62,210 nucleotides of DNA from Aeromonas allosaccharophila (GTDB lineage Bacteria; Pseudomonadota; Gammaproteobacteria; Enterobacterales; Aeromonadaceae). Positions within the stretch are counted from its first letter, which is position 1. Each line of letters starts with the position of its first letter. Under the pieces are notes generated by a model that was given only the letters and a program-made list of their open reading frames with translations, ran no database searches and had not been told where the DNA came from. A program made the position numbers and the translations under genes. The DNA lies in NCBI RefSeq assembly GCF_000819685.1, contig NZ_CDBR01000032.1, positions 1-62,210 on the forward strand, written 5' to 3'. This document shows positions 1-10,373 of this stretch, piece after piece.

Positions 1-20
1 GCAGGTCGGCAGGTCGGCAG
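1..20. repeat. Short direct repeat at window edge
   Basis: An 8-base unit, gcaggtcg, occurs twice in tandem and is followed by a partial third copy (gcag). It lies just beyond the terminator of the tRNA gene. I see no gene attached to it, and the window edge cuts off whatever lies to the left. Confidence 0.5.
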
Positions 21-53
21 AGAAAAGGGTAGCGCGCGGCGGAATGCAAATGC

Positions 54-82
54 AAAAAGGCCGCTCTATTGAGCGGCCTTTT
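54..82 (-). terminator. Intrinsic terminator of tRNA-Pro
   Basis: An 8-bp GC-rich stem (59-66 paired with 71-78, loop tatt) is followed on the minus strand by a run of five T (plus-strand A at 54-58). It begins 11 bases past the tRNA 3' end. It also has TTTT on the plus side, so it could work in both directions. Confidence 0.85.
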
Positions 83-88
83 CAAATT

Positions 89-165
<77 letters not shown>

Positions 166-181
166 ATGTCTGCGGGACGGG

Positions 182-210
182 AATTTACCGAAAGCCCCGA
201 CCCGACACAA
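182..210 (-). promoter_or_regulatory. Promoter of tRNA-Pro with GC-rich discriminator
   Basis: On the minus strand, TTGTGT (205-210) and TAAATT (182-187) are separated by 17 bases and fit sigma70 -35 and -10 boxes. The stretch between the -10 box and the start point is very GC-rich (about 171-181), as is typical of stringently controlled stable-RNA promoters. The region 211-320 up to yiiM holds nothing else I recognise. Confidence 0.6.
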
Positions 211-320
211 GCCTTTTTTGCATTTGGCAGGAAAAAAAGTGCCATTCGCTCAACTATTCAGCACTCCTTTCACCCGTTTACCGGGATGCAGCCAGCTGGT
301 GACATTCCGGCAACCCGCAG

Positions 321-1031
321 TCAGGCCAAGCGCAGGGATGCTGGCCCCAGCAGACGGCGCTGCCAGTCAGCCACAGTGCCATGCTCCAGCCAGTCGGCTG
401 CATGCTGGCGCCAGTTGGGCGAGAGAGCCGGATTTTCCAGCAACAGCAGCAGGTCGGTCTCGTTACGTACCTGATTGAACAGGATATCCGCCGTGCGCTT
501 CACCGTCAGCTCGGGATAGGGCCTGTCTACCAGTTCCATGGTCGCATCGGGCGCGATCATCCCCTCCTCCAGCACCCGCAGCAGCCAGCCACAACGGCCA
601 CCCAGCTGCATCACCTGCGACATCTGGCCATAGCCAAAACGCTGGTTGAGCTTGAAGCAGGGGGATCTCGGCTGGCTGATCTGGATCAGCGCCTCACCGA
701 GCCGATAGACATCGCCAATGCAGGCTTTCGCCTCGGCCAGCCCGATACCGGAGAGATTCTCGCCAAAAGCTGCAGGCTGCCAGGGGGTGCGTGGTGCTGG
801 AAGACCCAGCGCGGTTTGCCAGGTCTGCCACCAGAGGTAGTGGTCGGCCGGATAGTAGTGGAGCGCCCGATCCGGGCCAGCGTGGTGGCGCTGGTCAGAC
901 TGTTCATCCCCTTCCAGACCGGCAAAGGTACAGCGAACTGGTGCAGAGATCGGTTGCTTGTGAATGGCGCTGATGAGGCCGGGCACCAGCTCGGTGCCAC
1001 GACCGCTAAAAAGGGAGATCCGCATACTCAT
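321..1031 (-). CDS. yiiM: YiiM-like MOSC domain protein
   Basis: The 236-residue protein matches the MOSC domain family at YiiM length (about 224 in E. coli). YiiM acts with the molybdenum cofactor in detoxifying N-hydroxylated bases such as 6-hydroxylaminopurine. A HHAGPDRALHYYP segment near residue 50 resembles the YiiM signature, and PRSPCFKL carries the conserved MOSC cysteine thought to bind the cofactor. The Shine-Dalgarno GGAGG touches the first ATG (1031) but lies 6 bases before a second ATG at 1025, so 1025 may be the true start. It stands alone between tRNA-Pro and the end of the polyamine operon. The family is clear; the substrate is known only by analogy. Confidence 0.85.
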   Translation of the reverse strand: MSMRISLFSGRGTELVPGLISAIHKQPISAPVRCTFAGLEGDEQSDQRHHAGPDRALHYYPADHYLWWQTWQTALGLPAPRTPWQPAAFGENLSGIGLAEAKACIGDVYRLGEALIQISQPRSPCFKLNQRFGYGQMSQVMQLGGRCGWLLRVLEEGMIAPDATMELVDRPYPELTVKRTADILFNQVRNETDLLLLLENPALSPNWRQHAADWLEHGTVADWQRRLLGPASLRLA

Positions 1032-1070
1032 CCTCCAGATTGACGAGAGTAGGCGGATCTTAGCATGCCG

Positions 1071-1916
1071 TCAGACGACGGCCTGCATCTGGGTGGTCAT
1101 GGCGATCTCGGCACGACGGCGCTTCTCCGCCCTGGCCATCAGATACCAGCTACCGAAGGTAAAGAGCGATACCGACAACAGGATCAGGCTGGCCACCGCG
1201 TTGATCTCTGGTTTCACCCCGAGTCGCACCGCCGAGAAGACCTCCATCGGCAGGGTAGTGGAGCCTGGGCCGGAGACGAAACTCGCAAGCACCAGATCAT
1301 CCAGCGACAGCGCGAACGACATCATGCCGCCTGCCGCCAGCGAAGGGGCGATCATCGGGATGGTGATCAGGAAGAACACCTTCCACGGCTTGGCGCCGAG
1401 ATCCATCGCCGCCTCCTCGATGGAGAGATCCAGCTCCCGCAACCGCGCTGACACCACGATCGCCACGTAGGCAGTACAGAAGGTGGTGTGCGCGATCCAG
1501 ATGGTCAGCATGCCCCGCTCGGCGGGCCATCCCACCAGTTGGGCCATCGCCACGAACAGCAGCAGCAGCGACAGACCGGTGATCACCTCGGGCATCACCA
1601 GCGGCGCCGTCACCATGCCGCCGAACAGGGTTCGACCACGAAAGTGGGGAATTCGGGTCAGCACGAAGGCCGCCACCGTTCCCAGCGCCACTGCGGCGAT
1701 CGCGGTGTAGAAGGCGATCTCCAGCGAGCGGAACACAGACCCGATCAGCTGCTTGTTGTCGAGCAGGCCGAAGTACCACTTGAGCGACCAGCCACCCCAC
1801 ACCGTCACCAGCTTGGAGGCGTTGAAGGAGTAGATCACCATGATGACCATGGGCAGGTAGATAAACAGCAACCCCAGCCAGAGCATCAGTTTGGCAAAAC
1901 CGAAACGTCTCATCAT
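1071..1916 (-). CDS. potI: Putrescine/polyamine ABC transporter permease PotI (SpuH-like)
   Basis: This 281-residue inner-membrane permease has about six hydrophobic segments. The ABC-permease EAA loop is visible as [21 protein letters not shown] near residue 180, which contacts the ATPase PotG. It pairs with PotH to form the membrane channel for polyamines. It is the last gene of the minus-strand operon. Its Shine-Dalgarno GGAGG (just upstream of 1919) lies inside the small duplicated stub that separates it from potH, and its ATG overlaps the stub's TGA. The order matches spuG-spuH of Pseudomonas. Putrescine against spermidine preference cannot be read from the permease. Confidence 0.92.
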   Translation of the reverse strand: MMRRFGFAKLMLWLGLLFIYLPMVIMVIYSFNASKLVTVWGGWSLKWYFGLLDNKQLIGSVFRSLEIAFYTAIAAVALGTVAAFVLTRIPHFRGRTLFGGMVTAPLVMPEVITGLSLLLLFVAMAQLVGWPAERGMLTIWIAHTTFCTAYVAIVVSARLRELDLSIEEAAMDLGAKPWKVFFLITIPMIAPSLAAGGMMSFALSLDDLVLASFVSGPGSTTLPMEVFSAVRLGVKPEINAVASLILLSVSLFTFGSWYLMARAEKRRRAEIAMTTQMQAVV

Positions 1917-1993
1917 GCCTTGTCCTCCAGCGCTCTGAACTGGTTACGGTTGCAGCGGCTGGATACGGGATTGAACAACGCTGTTTTCATCAT
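1913..1993 (-). pseudogene. Stub duplicate of the potH C-terminus (26-codon open frame)
   Basis: Between potH and potI there is a second, diverged copy of the last ~45 bases of potH (plus strand 1911-1958 against 1988-2035; by eye about 39 of 48 positions match). In the minus frame it reads as a 26-residue peptide from ATG at 1993, ending [12 protein letters not shown], next to the real PotH end NRNQAKELEGKA. Its ATG overlaps the potH stop and its stop overlaps the potI start, so ribosomes could pass from potH to stub to potI. It may be a recombination scar, a retained coupling leader, or both. I see no independent function. Confidence 0.75.
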
Positions 1994-2895
1994 GCTTTAC
2001 CCTCCAGCTCTTTGGCCTGGTTACGGTTGAAGAGGATGATCGGAATGATCAGCACCGCCAGCATCACCACCGCAAGCGCAGAGGCGACTGGCCAGTCGCG
2101 GTTGTTGAAGAACTCCTGCCACAGCACCTTACCGATCATCAGGGTCTCAGGGCCACCCAGCATTTCCGGAATAACGAACTCCCCCACTACCGGAATAAAC
2201 ACCAGCATGCAGCCAGCGATAATGCCGTTCTTGGAGAGCGGCACCGTGATCCGCCAGAAGCGGGTCAGGTTGCGGGCACCGAGATCGGAGGCCGCCTCCA
2301 GCAGGCTCTGGTCATGCTTGACCAGATTGGCGTAGAGCGGCAGCACCATAAACGGCAGGTAGGAGTAAACGATACCGATATAGACCGCCAGGTTGGTGTT
2401 GAGGATCTGTAGCGGCTCGTCGATCACCCCTATCCCCAGCAAGACGCTGTTGAGCAGGCCGTTGTTGCTGAGGATCCCCATCCACGCATAGACCCGGATC
2501 AGAATGGCGGTCCAGGTCGGCATCATGATCAGCAGCAGCAGCACGGTCTGGGTCTCCTTGTTGGCCCGCGCGATGGAGTAGGCCATCGGATAGCCAATCA
2601 GCAAACAGAGCAGGGTGCTGATGAAGGCCATCTTGAGGGATCCCAGATAGGCCGCGATATAGAGCTCATCCTCCTGCAGCAGCAGGTAGTTGCCCATGTT
2701 GAGCAGGATGGTGAGCTGATTGTCGGCCCAGCTCACCACATCGGTGTAGGGCGGGATCGCCACATCCGCTTCCGCGAAGCTGATCTTCACCACGATGACG
2801 AAGGGCAGCAGGAAGAAGAGGAACAGCCAGAAGAAGGGGATGCCGATCACCAGCCGGCGCCCCCCGACCCGCTTCAGTCGTTGCAAGAACTTCAT
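1990..2895 (-). CDS. potH: Putrescine/polyamine ABC transporter permease PotH (SpuG-like)
   Basis: The 301-residue inner-membrane permease begins with a basic cytoplasmic tail and a strong first transmembrane segment (FFWLFLFFLLPFVIVVKISF, residues about 21-40). The EAA loop LEAASDLGARNLTRFWRITVP lies near residue 205. It forms the heteromeric channel with PotI and is energised by PotG. Its ATG overlaps the potG stop by four bases (ATGA), indicating translational coupling. The last 12 residues are repeated in diverged form in the stub immediately downstream. The length matches the PotH family. Confidence 0.92.
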   Translation of the reverse strand: MKFLQRLKRVGGRRLVIGIPFFWLFLFFLLPFVIVVKISFAEADVAIPPYTDVVSWADNQLTILLNMGNYLLLQEDELYIAAYLGSLKMAFISTLLCLLIGYPMAYSIARANKETQTVLLLLIMMPTWTAILIRVYAWMGILSNNGLLNSVLLGIGVIDEPLQILNTNLAVYIGIVYSYLPFMVLPLYANLVKHDQSLLEAASDLGARNLTRFWRITVPLSKNGIIAGCMLVFIPVVGEFVIPEMLGGPETLMIGKVLWQEFFNNRDWPVASALAVVMLAVLIIPIILFNRNQAKELEGKA

Positions 2896-4046
2896 GATTG
2901 CAGCACCACGCCGCTGTCATCTTCCCAGTAGAGGAACACCTGGTCATCCCAGGTTGGCCGCTTGCCGTGGCGTTCGGCATTGGCGATGAAAGCCTGAACG
3001 ATTTTGCCCGAGGGCAGCTGGATGTGATAAACCGAGTGACCGCCCAGATAGGCGATGTCATAGACCTCACCCTTGGTCCAGTTGAAGTCCGGGTGCTCGA
3101 TCTCCTCCGGCTTTTGCAGGCTCATCAGCAATTTTTCCGGCCGCAGGGCGTAGGTCACCTTCTTGTTCTCGGCGCGGGAGCTGATGCCGTGGCCCACATA
3201 GATGGGCTGCTCCAGATCGGCACAGGCGATGGTGGCGTGGTCCTGCTCATCCTCCACCAGCAGGCCGTCGAACAAGTTGACGTTGCCGATGAACTCGCAC
3301 ACCAGCCGACTGGCCGGGGTCTCGTAGATATCCATCGGGCTGCCGATCTGCTCGATGCAGCCGAGGTGCATGATGGCGATCCGCTCCGCCATGGTCATGG
3401 CCTCTTCCTGATCGTGAGTCACCATGACGCAAGTCACCCCGACCCGCTCGATGATCTCCACCAGCTCCAGCTGCATCTTGGAGCGCAGCTTCTTGTCCAG
3501 CGCCCCCATGGGTTCATCGAGCAGCAACAACTTGGGACGCTTGGCCAGCGAACGGGCCAGCGCTACCCGCTGGCGTTGACCACCGGAGAGCTGATGCGGC
3601 TTGCGACGGGCATACTGGGTCATCTGTACCAGCTTGAGCATCTCCTCCACCCGGGCATCGACCTCCGCCTTGGGCAGGCCATCCTGTTTGAGGCCAAAGG
3701 CGATGTTCTGCGCCACCGTCATATGTGGGAACAGGGCGTAGGACTGGAACATCATGTTGATGGGGCGCTCGTAAGGCGGCATGTCGGTGATGTCGACCCC
3801 GTCGAGGAACAGCCGCCCCTCGGTCGGACGCTCGAAACCGGCCAGCATCCGCAGCAGGGTCGACTTGCCGGAGCCGGAACCACCGAGCAGGGCGAAAATC
3901 TCGCCCTTGTGGATATTGAGAGATACGTTATCGACCGCCAGCGTTTCGTCGAACTGCTTGCTTACCCGATCAATCTTCACCAGCACTTCTTTGCGCTGCT
4001 GACTGCCCTCGAGGGCTTTCTTGTAGGCACTGGAGGCTATCGCCAT
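2892..4046 (-). CDS. potG: Polyamine ABC transporter ATPase PotG (SpuF-like)
   Basis: This 384-residue importer ATPase has Walker A GGSGSGKST (about residue 55), signature LSGGQRQRV, and Walker B LLLLDEPMGALD, followed by a C-terminal regulatory TOBE-like domain typical of PotG/PotA. It hydrolyses ATP to drive polyamine uptake through PotHI. I place the start at ATG 4046, 7 bases after GGGGAG; an in-frame TTG at 4061 is possible but sits at the Shine-Dalgarno. The stop overlaps potH. It lies 78 bases after the binding-protein gene in the same operon. Confidence 0.94.
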   Translation of the reverse strand: MAIASSAYKKALEGSQQRKEVLVKIDRVSKQFDETLAVDNVSLNIHKGEIFALLGGSGSGKSTLLRMLAGFERPTEGRLFLDGVDITDMPPYERPINMMFQSYALFPHMTVAQNIAFGLKQDGLPKAEVDARVEEMLKLVQMTQYARRKPHQLSGGQRQRVALARSLAKRPKLLLLDEPMGALDKKLRSKMQLELVEIIERVGVTCVMVTHDQEEAMTMAERIAIMHLGCIEQIGSPMDIYETPASRLVCEFIGNVNLFDGLLVEDEQDHATIACADLEQPIYVGHGISSRAENKKVTYALRPEKLLMSLQKPEEIEHPDFNWTKGEVYDIAYLGGHSVYHIQLPSGKIVQAFIANAERHGKRPTWDDQVFLYWEDDSGVVLQS

Positions 4047-4124
4047 TACCAAACTCCCCAACGTGATACCGACCTCACGGCCGATCCATAAAAGCGATTT
4101 GGCGCCCCCGAACGGGCACCAAGG

Positions 4125-5282
<1,158 letters not shown>

Positions 5283-5288
5283 TCACTA

Positions 5289-5318
5289 CCCTCCCGGCCG
5301 AACTGCGGACCGGGAGGG
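5289..5318 (-). terminator. Intercistronic hairpin between the two binding-protein genes
   Basis: A perfect 9-bp stem (CCCTCCCGG, 5289-5297, with CCGGGAGGG, 5310-5318) lies just after the stop of the first PotF gene. There is no T run behind it, so it is more likely an mRNA 3'-end stabiliser that raises binding-protein transcript level than a true terminator. A small palindrome (ccatccggatgg) follows at 5267-5278. Confidence 0.5.
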
Positions 5319-5329
5319 GCATTCGTTAC

Positions 5330-6439
<1,110 letters not shown>

Positions 6440-6480
6440 CTAAGCAAATTGTATGCGCATGCCAACCTGCCCGACCCACC

Positions 6481-7842
6481 TCAACCTTTCAGCTTTTCGG
6501 CTGTCAGATCCAGACTGCGCCTGGCCAGATCGACCAATTCATCAACCTGTTCCTCGGTGATCACCAAGGGGGGCGATATGATCATGGTATCGCCTACCGC
6601 CCTCATCACCAAGCCATTGTTAAAGCAGAACTCCCGACAGGTCATCCCCGCATTTGCGTGGGCCGGGAAACGCCGGTTGGTCTGCTTGTCCTGCACGATT
6701 TCCAGCGCGGCCACCAGCCCGCGGCCACGGGTTTCCCCCACCAGCGGATGATCGGCCAGCTCGGCCCAGCGGCGCTGCAAATAGGGGCCGATGGTATCAT
6801 GCACTCGCTTAACTATGCTCTCTTTCTGCATAAGCTGGATATTGGCCACCGCCACGGCGCAGGAGACCGGATGGCCCGAGTAGGTGAAGCCGTGGTTGAA
6901 CTCGCCCCCCTCCTCCACCAGCCCCTTGGCGACCCGGTCGCTCACCATGACGGCGCCGAGCGGCAAATAGCCGGAGGTAATCCCCTTGGCCAGACACATC
7001 AGGTCCGGCTTGATGCCAAACCCTTCGCTGGCAAACCAGTGGCCGGTACGGCCAAAGCCGCAGATCACCTCGTCGGCGATCAGCAGAATGCCGTAGTGAT
7101 CGCAGATGCGCTGGATCTCCGGCCAGTAGCTGTCAGGCGGAATGATGACGCCCCCCGCCCCCTGGATCGGCTCGCCGATAAAGGCGGCCACCTTGTCCAC
7201 CCCCAGCTCCAGAATCTTCTGCTCCAGCTGACGGGCCCGCTCCAACCCGAACTCATGGGCGCTCATCCCCTGCCCCTCACCGAAGTGATAGGGCTGGTCG
7301 ATGTGCACTATGCCGGGAATGGGCAGGCCACCCTGGGCATGCATCCCCTTCATGCCGCCCAGACTCGCCCCCGCCACGGTAGAGCCGTGATAGGCGTTGT
7401 GACGGCTGATGATCACCTGTTTATCAGGCTGCCCCTTGCTGGCCCAGTAGTGGCGCACCATCCGCAGCACAGTGTCGTTGCACTCGGAGCCGGAGCCGGT
7501 AAAGAAGACGTGGTTGAGGTGAGACGGCGTGACTTCGGCCAGCAGGGTCGCCAGCTCGATCACCGGCGGGTGAGCTGTCTGGAAGAACAGGTTGTAGTAG
7601 GGCAACTGTTGCATCTGACGGGTGGCGGCATCCACCAGCTCTTGTCGGCCATAGCCCATATTGACGCACCACAGGCCCGCCATGCCGTCGAGAATGCGCT
7701 TGCCGTCGGAATCTTCCAGATAGACGCCACTGGCTTTGGTAATGATGCGCGAGCCCTTCTTGTTCAGGGCCTGAAAGTCGGTAAAGGGGTGCAGGTGGTG
7801 GCTGGCATCCAGCTGTTGCCACTCACGGGTTGTCTGCTGCAT
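6481..7842 (-). CDS. spuC: Putrescine/polyamine:pyruvate aminotransferase (SpuC-like)
   Basis: The 453-residue class-III, PLP-dependent aminotransferase resembles Pseudomonas SpuC, which transfers an amino group from putrescine or related diamines to pyruvate, giving aminobutanal and alanine. The cofactor aspartate lies in LLIADEVICGFGRTG (about residue 259) and the Schiff-base lysine in CLAKGITSGYLPLGA (about residue 288). YHGSTVAGASLGGM is also family-typical. It is co-transcribed between the ligase gene and the polyamine binding proteins, pointing to catabolism of imported polyamines. No aldehyde dehydrogenase for the next step is in the window. Confidence 0.9.
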   Translation of the reverse strand: MQQTTREWQQLDASHHLHPFTDFQALNKKGSRIITKASGVYLEDSDGKRILDGMAGLWCVNMGYGRQELVDAATRQMQQLPYYNLFFQTAHPPVIELATLLAEVTPSHLNHVFFTGSGSECNDTVLRMVRHYWASKGQPDKQVIISRHNAYHGSTVAGASLGGMKGMHAQGGLPIPGIVHIDQPYHFGEGQGMSAHEFGLERARQLEQKILELGVDKVAAFIGEPIQGAGGVIIPPDSYWPEIQRICDHYGILLIADEVICGFGRTGHWFASEGFGIKPDLMCLAKGITSGYLPLGAVMVSDRVAKGLVEEGGEFNHGFTYSGHPVSCAVAVANIQLMQKESIVKRVHDTIGPYLQRRWAELADHPLVGETRGRGLVAALEIVQDKQTNRRFPAHANAGMTCREFCFNNGLVMRAVGDTMIISPPLVITEEQVDELVDLARRSLDLTAEKLKG

Positions 7843-8016
7843 TTGTTGCTCCTCGATTCCTTCGATTTAGCAGGATTATTTTGTCAATTCATCAGGCAGG
7901 CTGGCATGCTCGCAGCCACAGCCACTCACAGGTGGCTGCCGCCACCTGACGCGCGTTCCGGTGTCTTCGATACAGGGACCGGAGAGGCCAACTCTGGCCT
8001 CCCCGTTACAGAGGGA

Positions 8017-9375
8017 TCAGACGTTCAGCAGCAGGAACTCCCGCTCCCAGCGACTGATCACCCCGAAGTAGGTCTCGTACTCTTTGCGTTTGACCGCCAC
8101 GAAGGCGCGGGTGAAGCGCTCGCCCAACATCTCCTTGATGGGCTCGCACTGTTCGAGATGGCTCAGTGCCTCCTCCAGCGAGCGGGGCAGGCTGTAGGGT
8201 AGGTCATAGGCGCTCGACTTCATCTCCTGCATGGGCTCCAGCTTCTCCATCATGCCGAGATAGCCACAGGCCAAGGTGGCGGCCAGCGCCAGATAGGGGT
8301 TGGCATCGGCACCGGCGAAGCGGTTCTCTACCCGGCGCGCACTCGGGTCGGAGAAGGGCACCCGCAACCCGCAGGTGCGGTTCTCTACGCCCCACTGGAC
8401 GTTGCGCGGCGCGCTCTCGCCAAAGGTGAGGCGGCGGTAGGAGTTGACGTTGGGGGCCAGCAGGGCCGTCACCGCCGGGGTGTATTTCTGCAGACCGGCG
8501 ATGAAGTGCATGAACTGTTCGCTGTTGCCGCCGCTCGCGGTACCGAACAGGTTGTGGCCGTTCACATCTTCCAGACTCTGGTGGATATGCATGGCGGAGC
8601 CGGGTTCGTCGCTCATCGGCTTGGCCATAAAGGTGGCGTAGATGCCGTGCTTGTGGGCTGCCTCACGCATGGTGCGCTTGAACAGAAACACCTGATCCGC
8701 CAGATCGATGGCATCCCCGTGCAGGAAGTTAATCTCCATCTGGGCGGCACCCGATTCGTGGATCAGGGTATCGACCTCCAGCTCCTGCGCCTCGCAGTAG
8801 TCATACATGTCTTCGAAGATGGGGTCGAATTCGTTGACCGCATCGATACTGAACGACTGGCGGGCGGTCTCCGGGCGGCCGTTGCGACCCACCGGCGGCA
8901 CCAGCGGATAGTCGGGGTCTTCGTTGCGTTTGACCAGATAGAATTCCAGCTCGGGGGCGACCACCGGCTTCCAGCCCTGCTTCTCGTAAAATGACAGAAC
9001 CCGACGCAGCACGGAGCGCGGCGCGATGTCGATCAGCTTGCCGTTGATGTCAAAACAGTCGTGGATAACCTGCGCGGTTGGCTCCAGCGCCCAGGGGACG
9101 AAACGGATGGTGTTGGGGTCGGGATAGAGCTGCATGTCCCGCTCCAGCGGGTCGATCATGCTGTCGTCATCCGGATATTCACCGGTCACCGTCTGGGTGA
9201 AAATCACCTCGGGCAGACGCATGCCCCCTTCGCGCAAAAACTTGTTGGCTGGGATGATCTTGCCCCGGGCGTTGCCGGTGAAATCCGGGAACAGACACTC
9301 CACTTCCGTGATGCGATTGCTCTCCATCCAGCCTTTGATACTGTCCATGTTAAACCCCGACTTTACGGTTGCCAT
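8017..9375 (-). CDS. Glutamine synthetase-family gamma-glutamylpolyamine ligase (SpuI/PuuA-like)
   Basis: A protein of about 452 residues of the glutamine synthetase family, closest by eye to Pseudomonas SpuI and E. coli PuuA, which ligate glutamate to putrescine or other polyamines using ATP. Visible family segments are ITEVECLFPDFTGNARGKI near the N-terminus, APELEFYLV (metal-binding glutamates), GAAQMEINF, and the NRTCGLRVPF arginine region. It heads the operon under a promoter at 9434-9463. ATG 9375 has little Shine-Dalgarno; an in-frame ATG at 9348 sits 6 bases after GGGG and may be the real start. It might also act in ethanolamine or amine use, but the linked spuC and pot genes favour polyamines. 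Confidence 0.88.
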   Translation of the reverse strand: MATVKSGFNMDSIKGWMESNRITEVECLFPDFTGNARGKIIPANKFLREGGMRLPEVIFTQTVTGEYPDDDSMIDPLERDMQLYPDPNTIRFVPWALEPTAQVIHDCFDINGKLIDIAPRSVLRRVLSFYEKQGWKPVVAPELEFYLVKRNEDPDYPLVPPVGRNGRPETARQSFSIDAVNEFDPIFEDMYDYCEAQELEVDTLIHESGAAQMEINFLHGDAIDLADQVFLFKRTMREAAHKHGIYATFMAKPMSDEPGSAMHIHQSLEDVNGHNLFGTASGGNSEQFMHFIAGLQKYTPAVTALLAPNVNSYRRLTFGESAPRNVQWGVENRTCGLRVPFSDPSARRVENRFAGADANPYLALAATLACGYLGMMEKLEPMQEMKSSAYDLPYSLPRSLEEALSHLEQCEPIKEMLGERFTRAFVAVKRKEYETYFGVISRWEREFLLLNV

Positions 9376-9433
9376 TGGCAAGGGTGTCTAATATATGGAA
9401 CACCCTTGTTATAAAATTGTAATCAACATCACC

Positions 9434-9463
9434 ATAAAAGCCCGCCATCAAGGGCAATGTCAA
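9434..9463 (-). promoter_or_regulatory. Candidate sigma70 promoter of the polyamine operon
   Basis: On the minus strand, TTGACA (9458-9463) is a perfect -35 box, with TTTTAT (9434-9439) 18 bases downstream as a -10 box. The start point would be near 9427, giving a leader of about 50-80 bases before the ligase gene. No other good promoter was seen between here and yiiM, consistent with one long operon. Confidence 0.55.
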
Positions 9464-9838
9464 GCGGGTGTGTTTAAAAAACTATAAATAACGGCGCATA
9501 TAATGACCAGGTCGGCACCAAATACTAAACACTCAAATCCGGACTCCGCCCGCCGATCCCGCCCTTGCAGAGCATTGCAAAGCCGATGCCAACAGAGGGG
9601 GCCGCGGGTGCCGGAACCCGACCGATCCCCCGTCGGAACGGGCCATTTTTTTGCAAAGGCGCACAATCCTTACCCTATTTGCTTTGCTTGGCTGCATTTT
9701 TTTGGTACAAGGCCCGCCCTGATTTGCACTCTCTTGCATGAAACAGGTGCAAATCGGGATACAAGGGCTTGGTCTGTAGGCAGACAGCCCCCATAAACAG
9801 GGATAATTGGGTTAGTAAACTGACTGGTAGTTAATCGT
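9464..9838. other. Divergent intergenic region with inverted repeat
   Basis: This gap between the polyamine operon and the DksA-family gene has no convincing gene. It contains a perfect 9-base inverted repeat, GATTTGCAC (9721-9729) and GTGCAAATC (9747-9755), with 17 bases between the arms, which could be an operator or a hairpin. A weak plus-strand promoter, TTGGTC (9769-9774) and CATAAA (9792-9797) with 17-base spacing, may serve the DksA-family gene. Confidence 0.4.
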
Positions 9839-10225
9839 ATGTGTGATTTCATGACTGAAGACCAACTGGCCTTTTACAAGGGGCAGATCGAGCGACAGAT
9901 CGTCGAGCTCGAAGAGCGCCTGAACTCCCAGGCCAGCCAGGCCATCGCCACCGACACCAACGAGATGGCTGATGAAATTGACCGTGCCAGTATCGAGGAA
10001 GCCCGCCGTCTGGAGCTGAACCGCATCGAGCACGACAAACTGCACCTTCGCAAGCTGCGGGGCGCATTGAAGCGCATCAGCGAAGGGGATTTTGGTTACT
10101 GCGAATCTTGCGGTGACGAGATCTCCATAAAGCGGCTGCATGCCCGTCCAGAATCCCGTTTCTGCGTCGAATGCCAGAGCACCAAGGAATTTAACGATAC
10201 CCATGTGTTCCGTCGCGTCGCCTGA
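9839..10225 (+). CDS. TraR/DksA-family zinc-finger protein (DksA paralogue)
   Basis: The 128-residue protein has an N-terminal helical coiled-coil region (about residues 5-80) and a C-terminal four-cysteine zinc finger, CESCGD...FCVEC (C-x2-C-x17-C-x2-C). It belongs to the DksA/TraR family, which binds the RNA polymerase secondary channel. At 128 residues it is shorter than DksA (about 151), so it is likely a paralogue. The coiled-coil tip carries acidic residues in EMADEIDRAS, comparable to the D-x-x-D-x-A tip of DksA. ATG 9851 (MTEDQ) is an alternative start; neither has a clear Shine-Dalgarno. Whether it responds to ppGpp cannot be judged from sequence. Confidence 0.85.
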   Translation: MCDFMTEDQLAFYKGQIERQIVELEERLNSQASQAIATDTNEMADEIDRASIEEARRLELNRIEHDKLHLRKLRGALKRISEGDFGYCESCGDEISIKRLHARPESRFCVECQSTKEFNDTHVFRRVA

Positions 10226-10373
10226 TTCTTCGAAGAACCGTCACCATTCTGGTGCAACAGGCGGCCAGCAAGGCAGAGCCCAACGCTCAAACCTTGCACA
10301 CCGCCTCGCAACAAGATGGTGACAAGTTCTGTTAGACTCCGGACACGTTCCGGAATCTACAGGAGAACAGAGA

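Noticed and set aside
7940..8010. Terminator between the ligase gene and spuC
   Set aside because: A gaggcc/ggcctc stem (near 7983-8000) exists but lacks a T run and lies inside an evident operon; it is at most a weak intercistronic stem.
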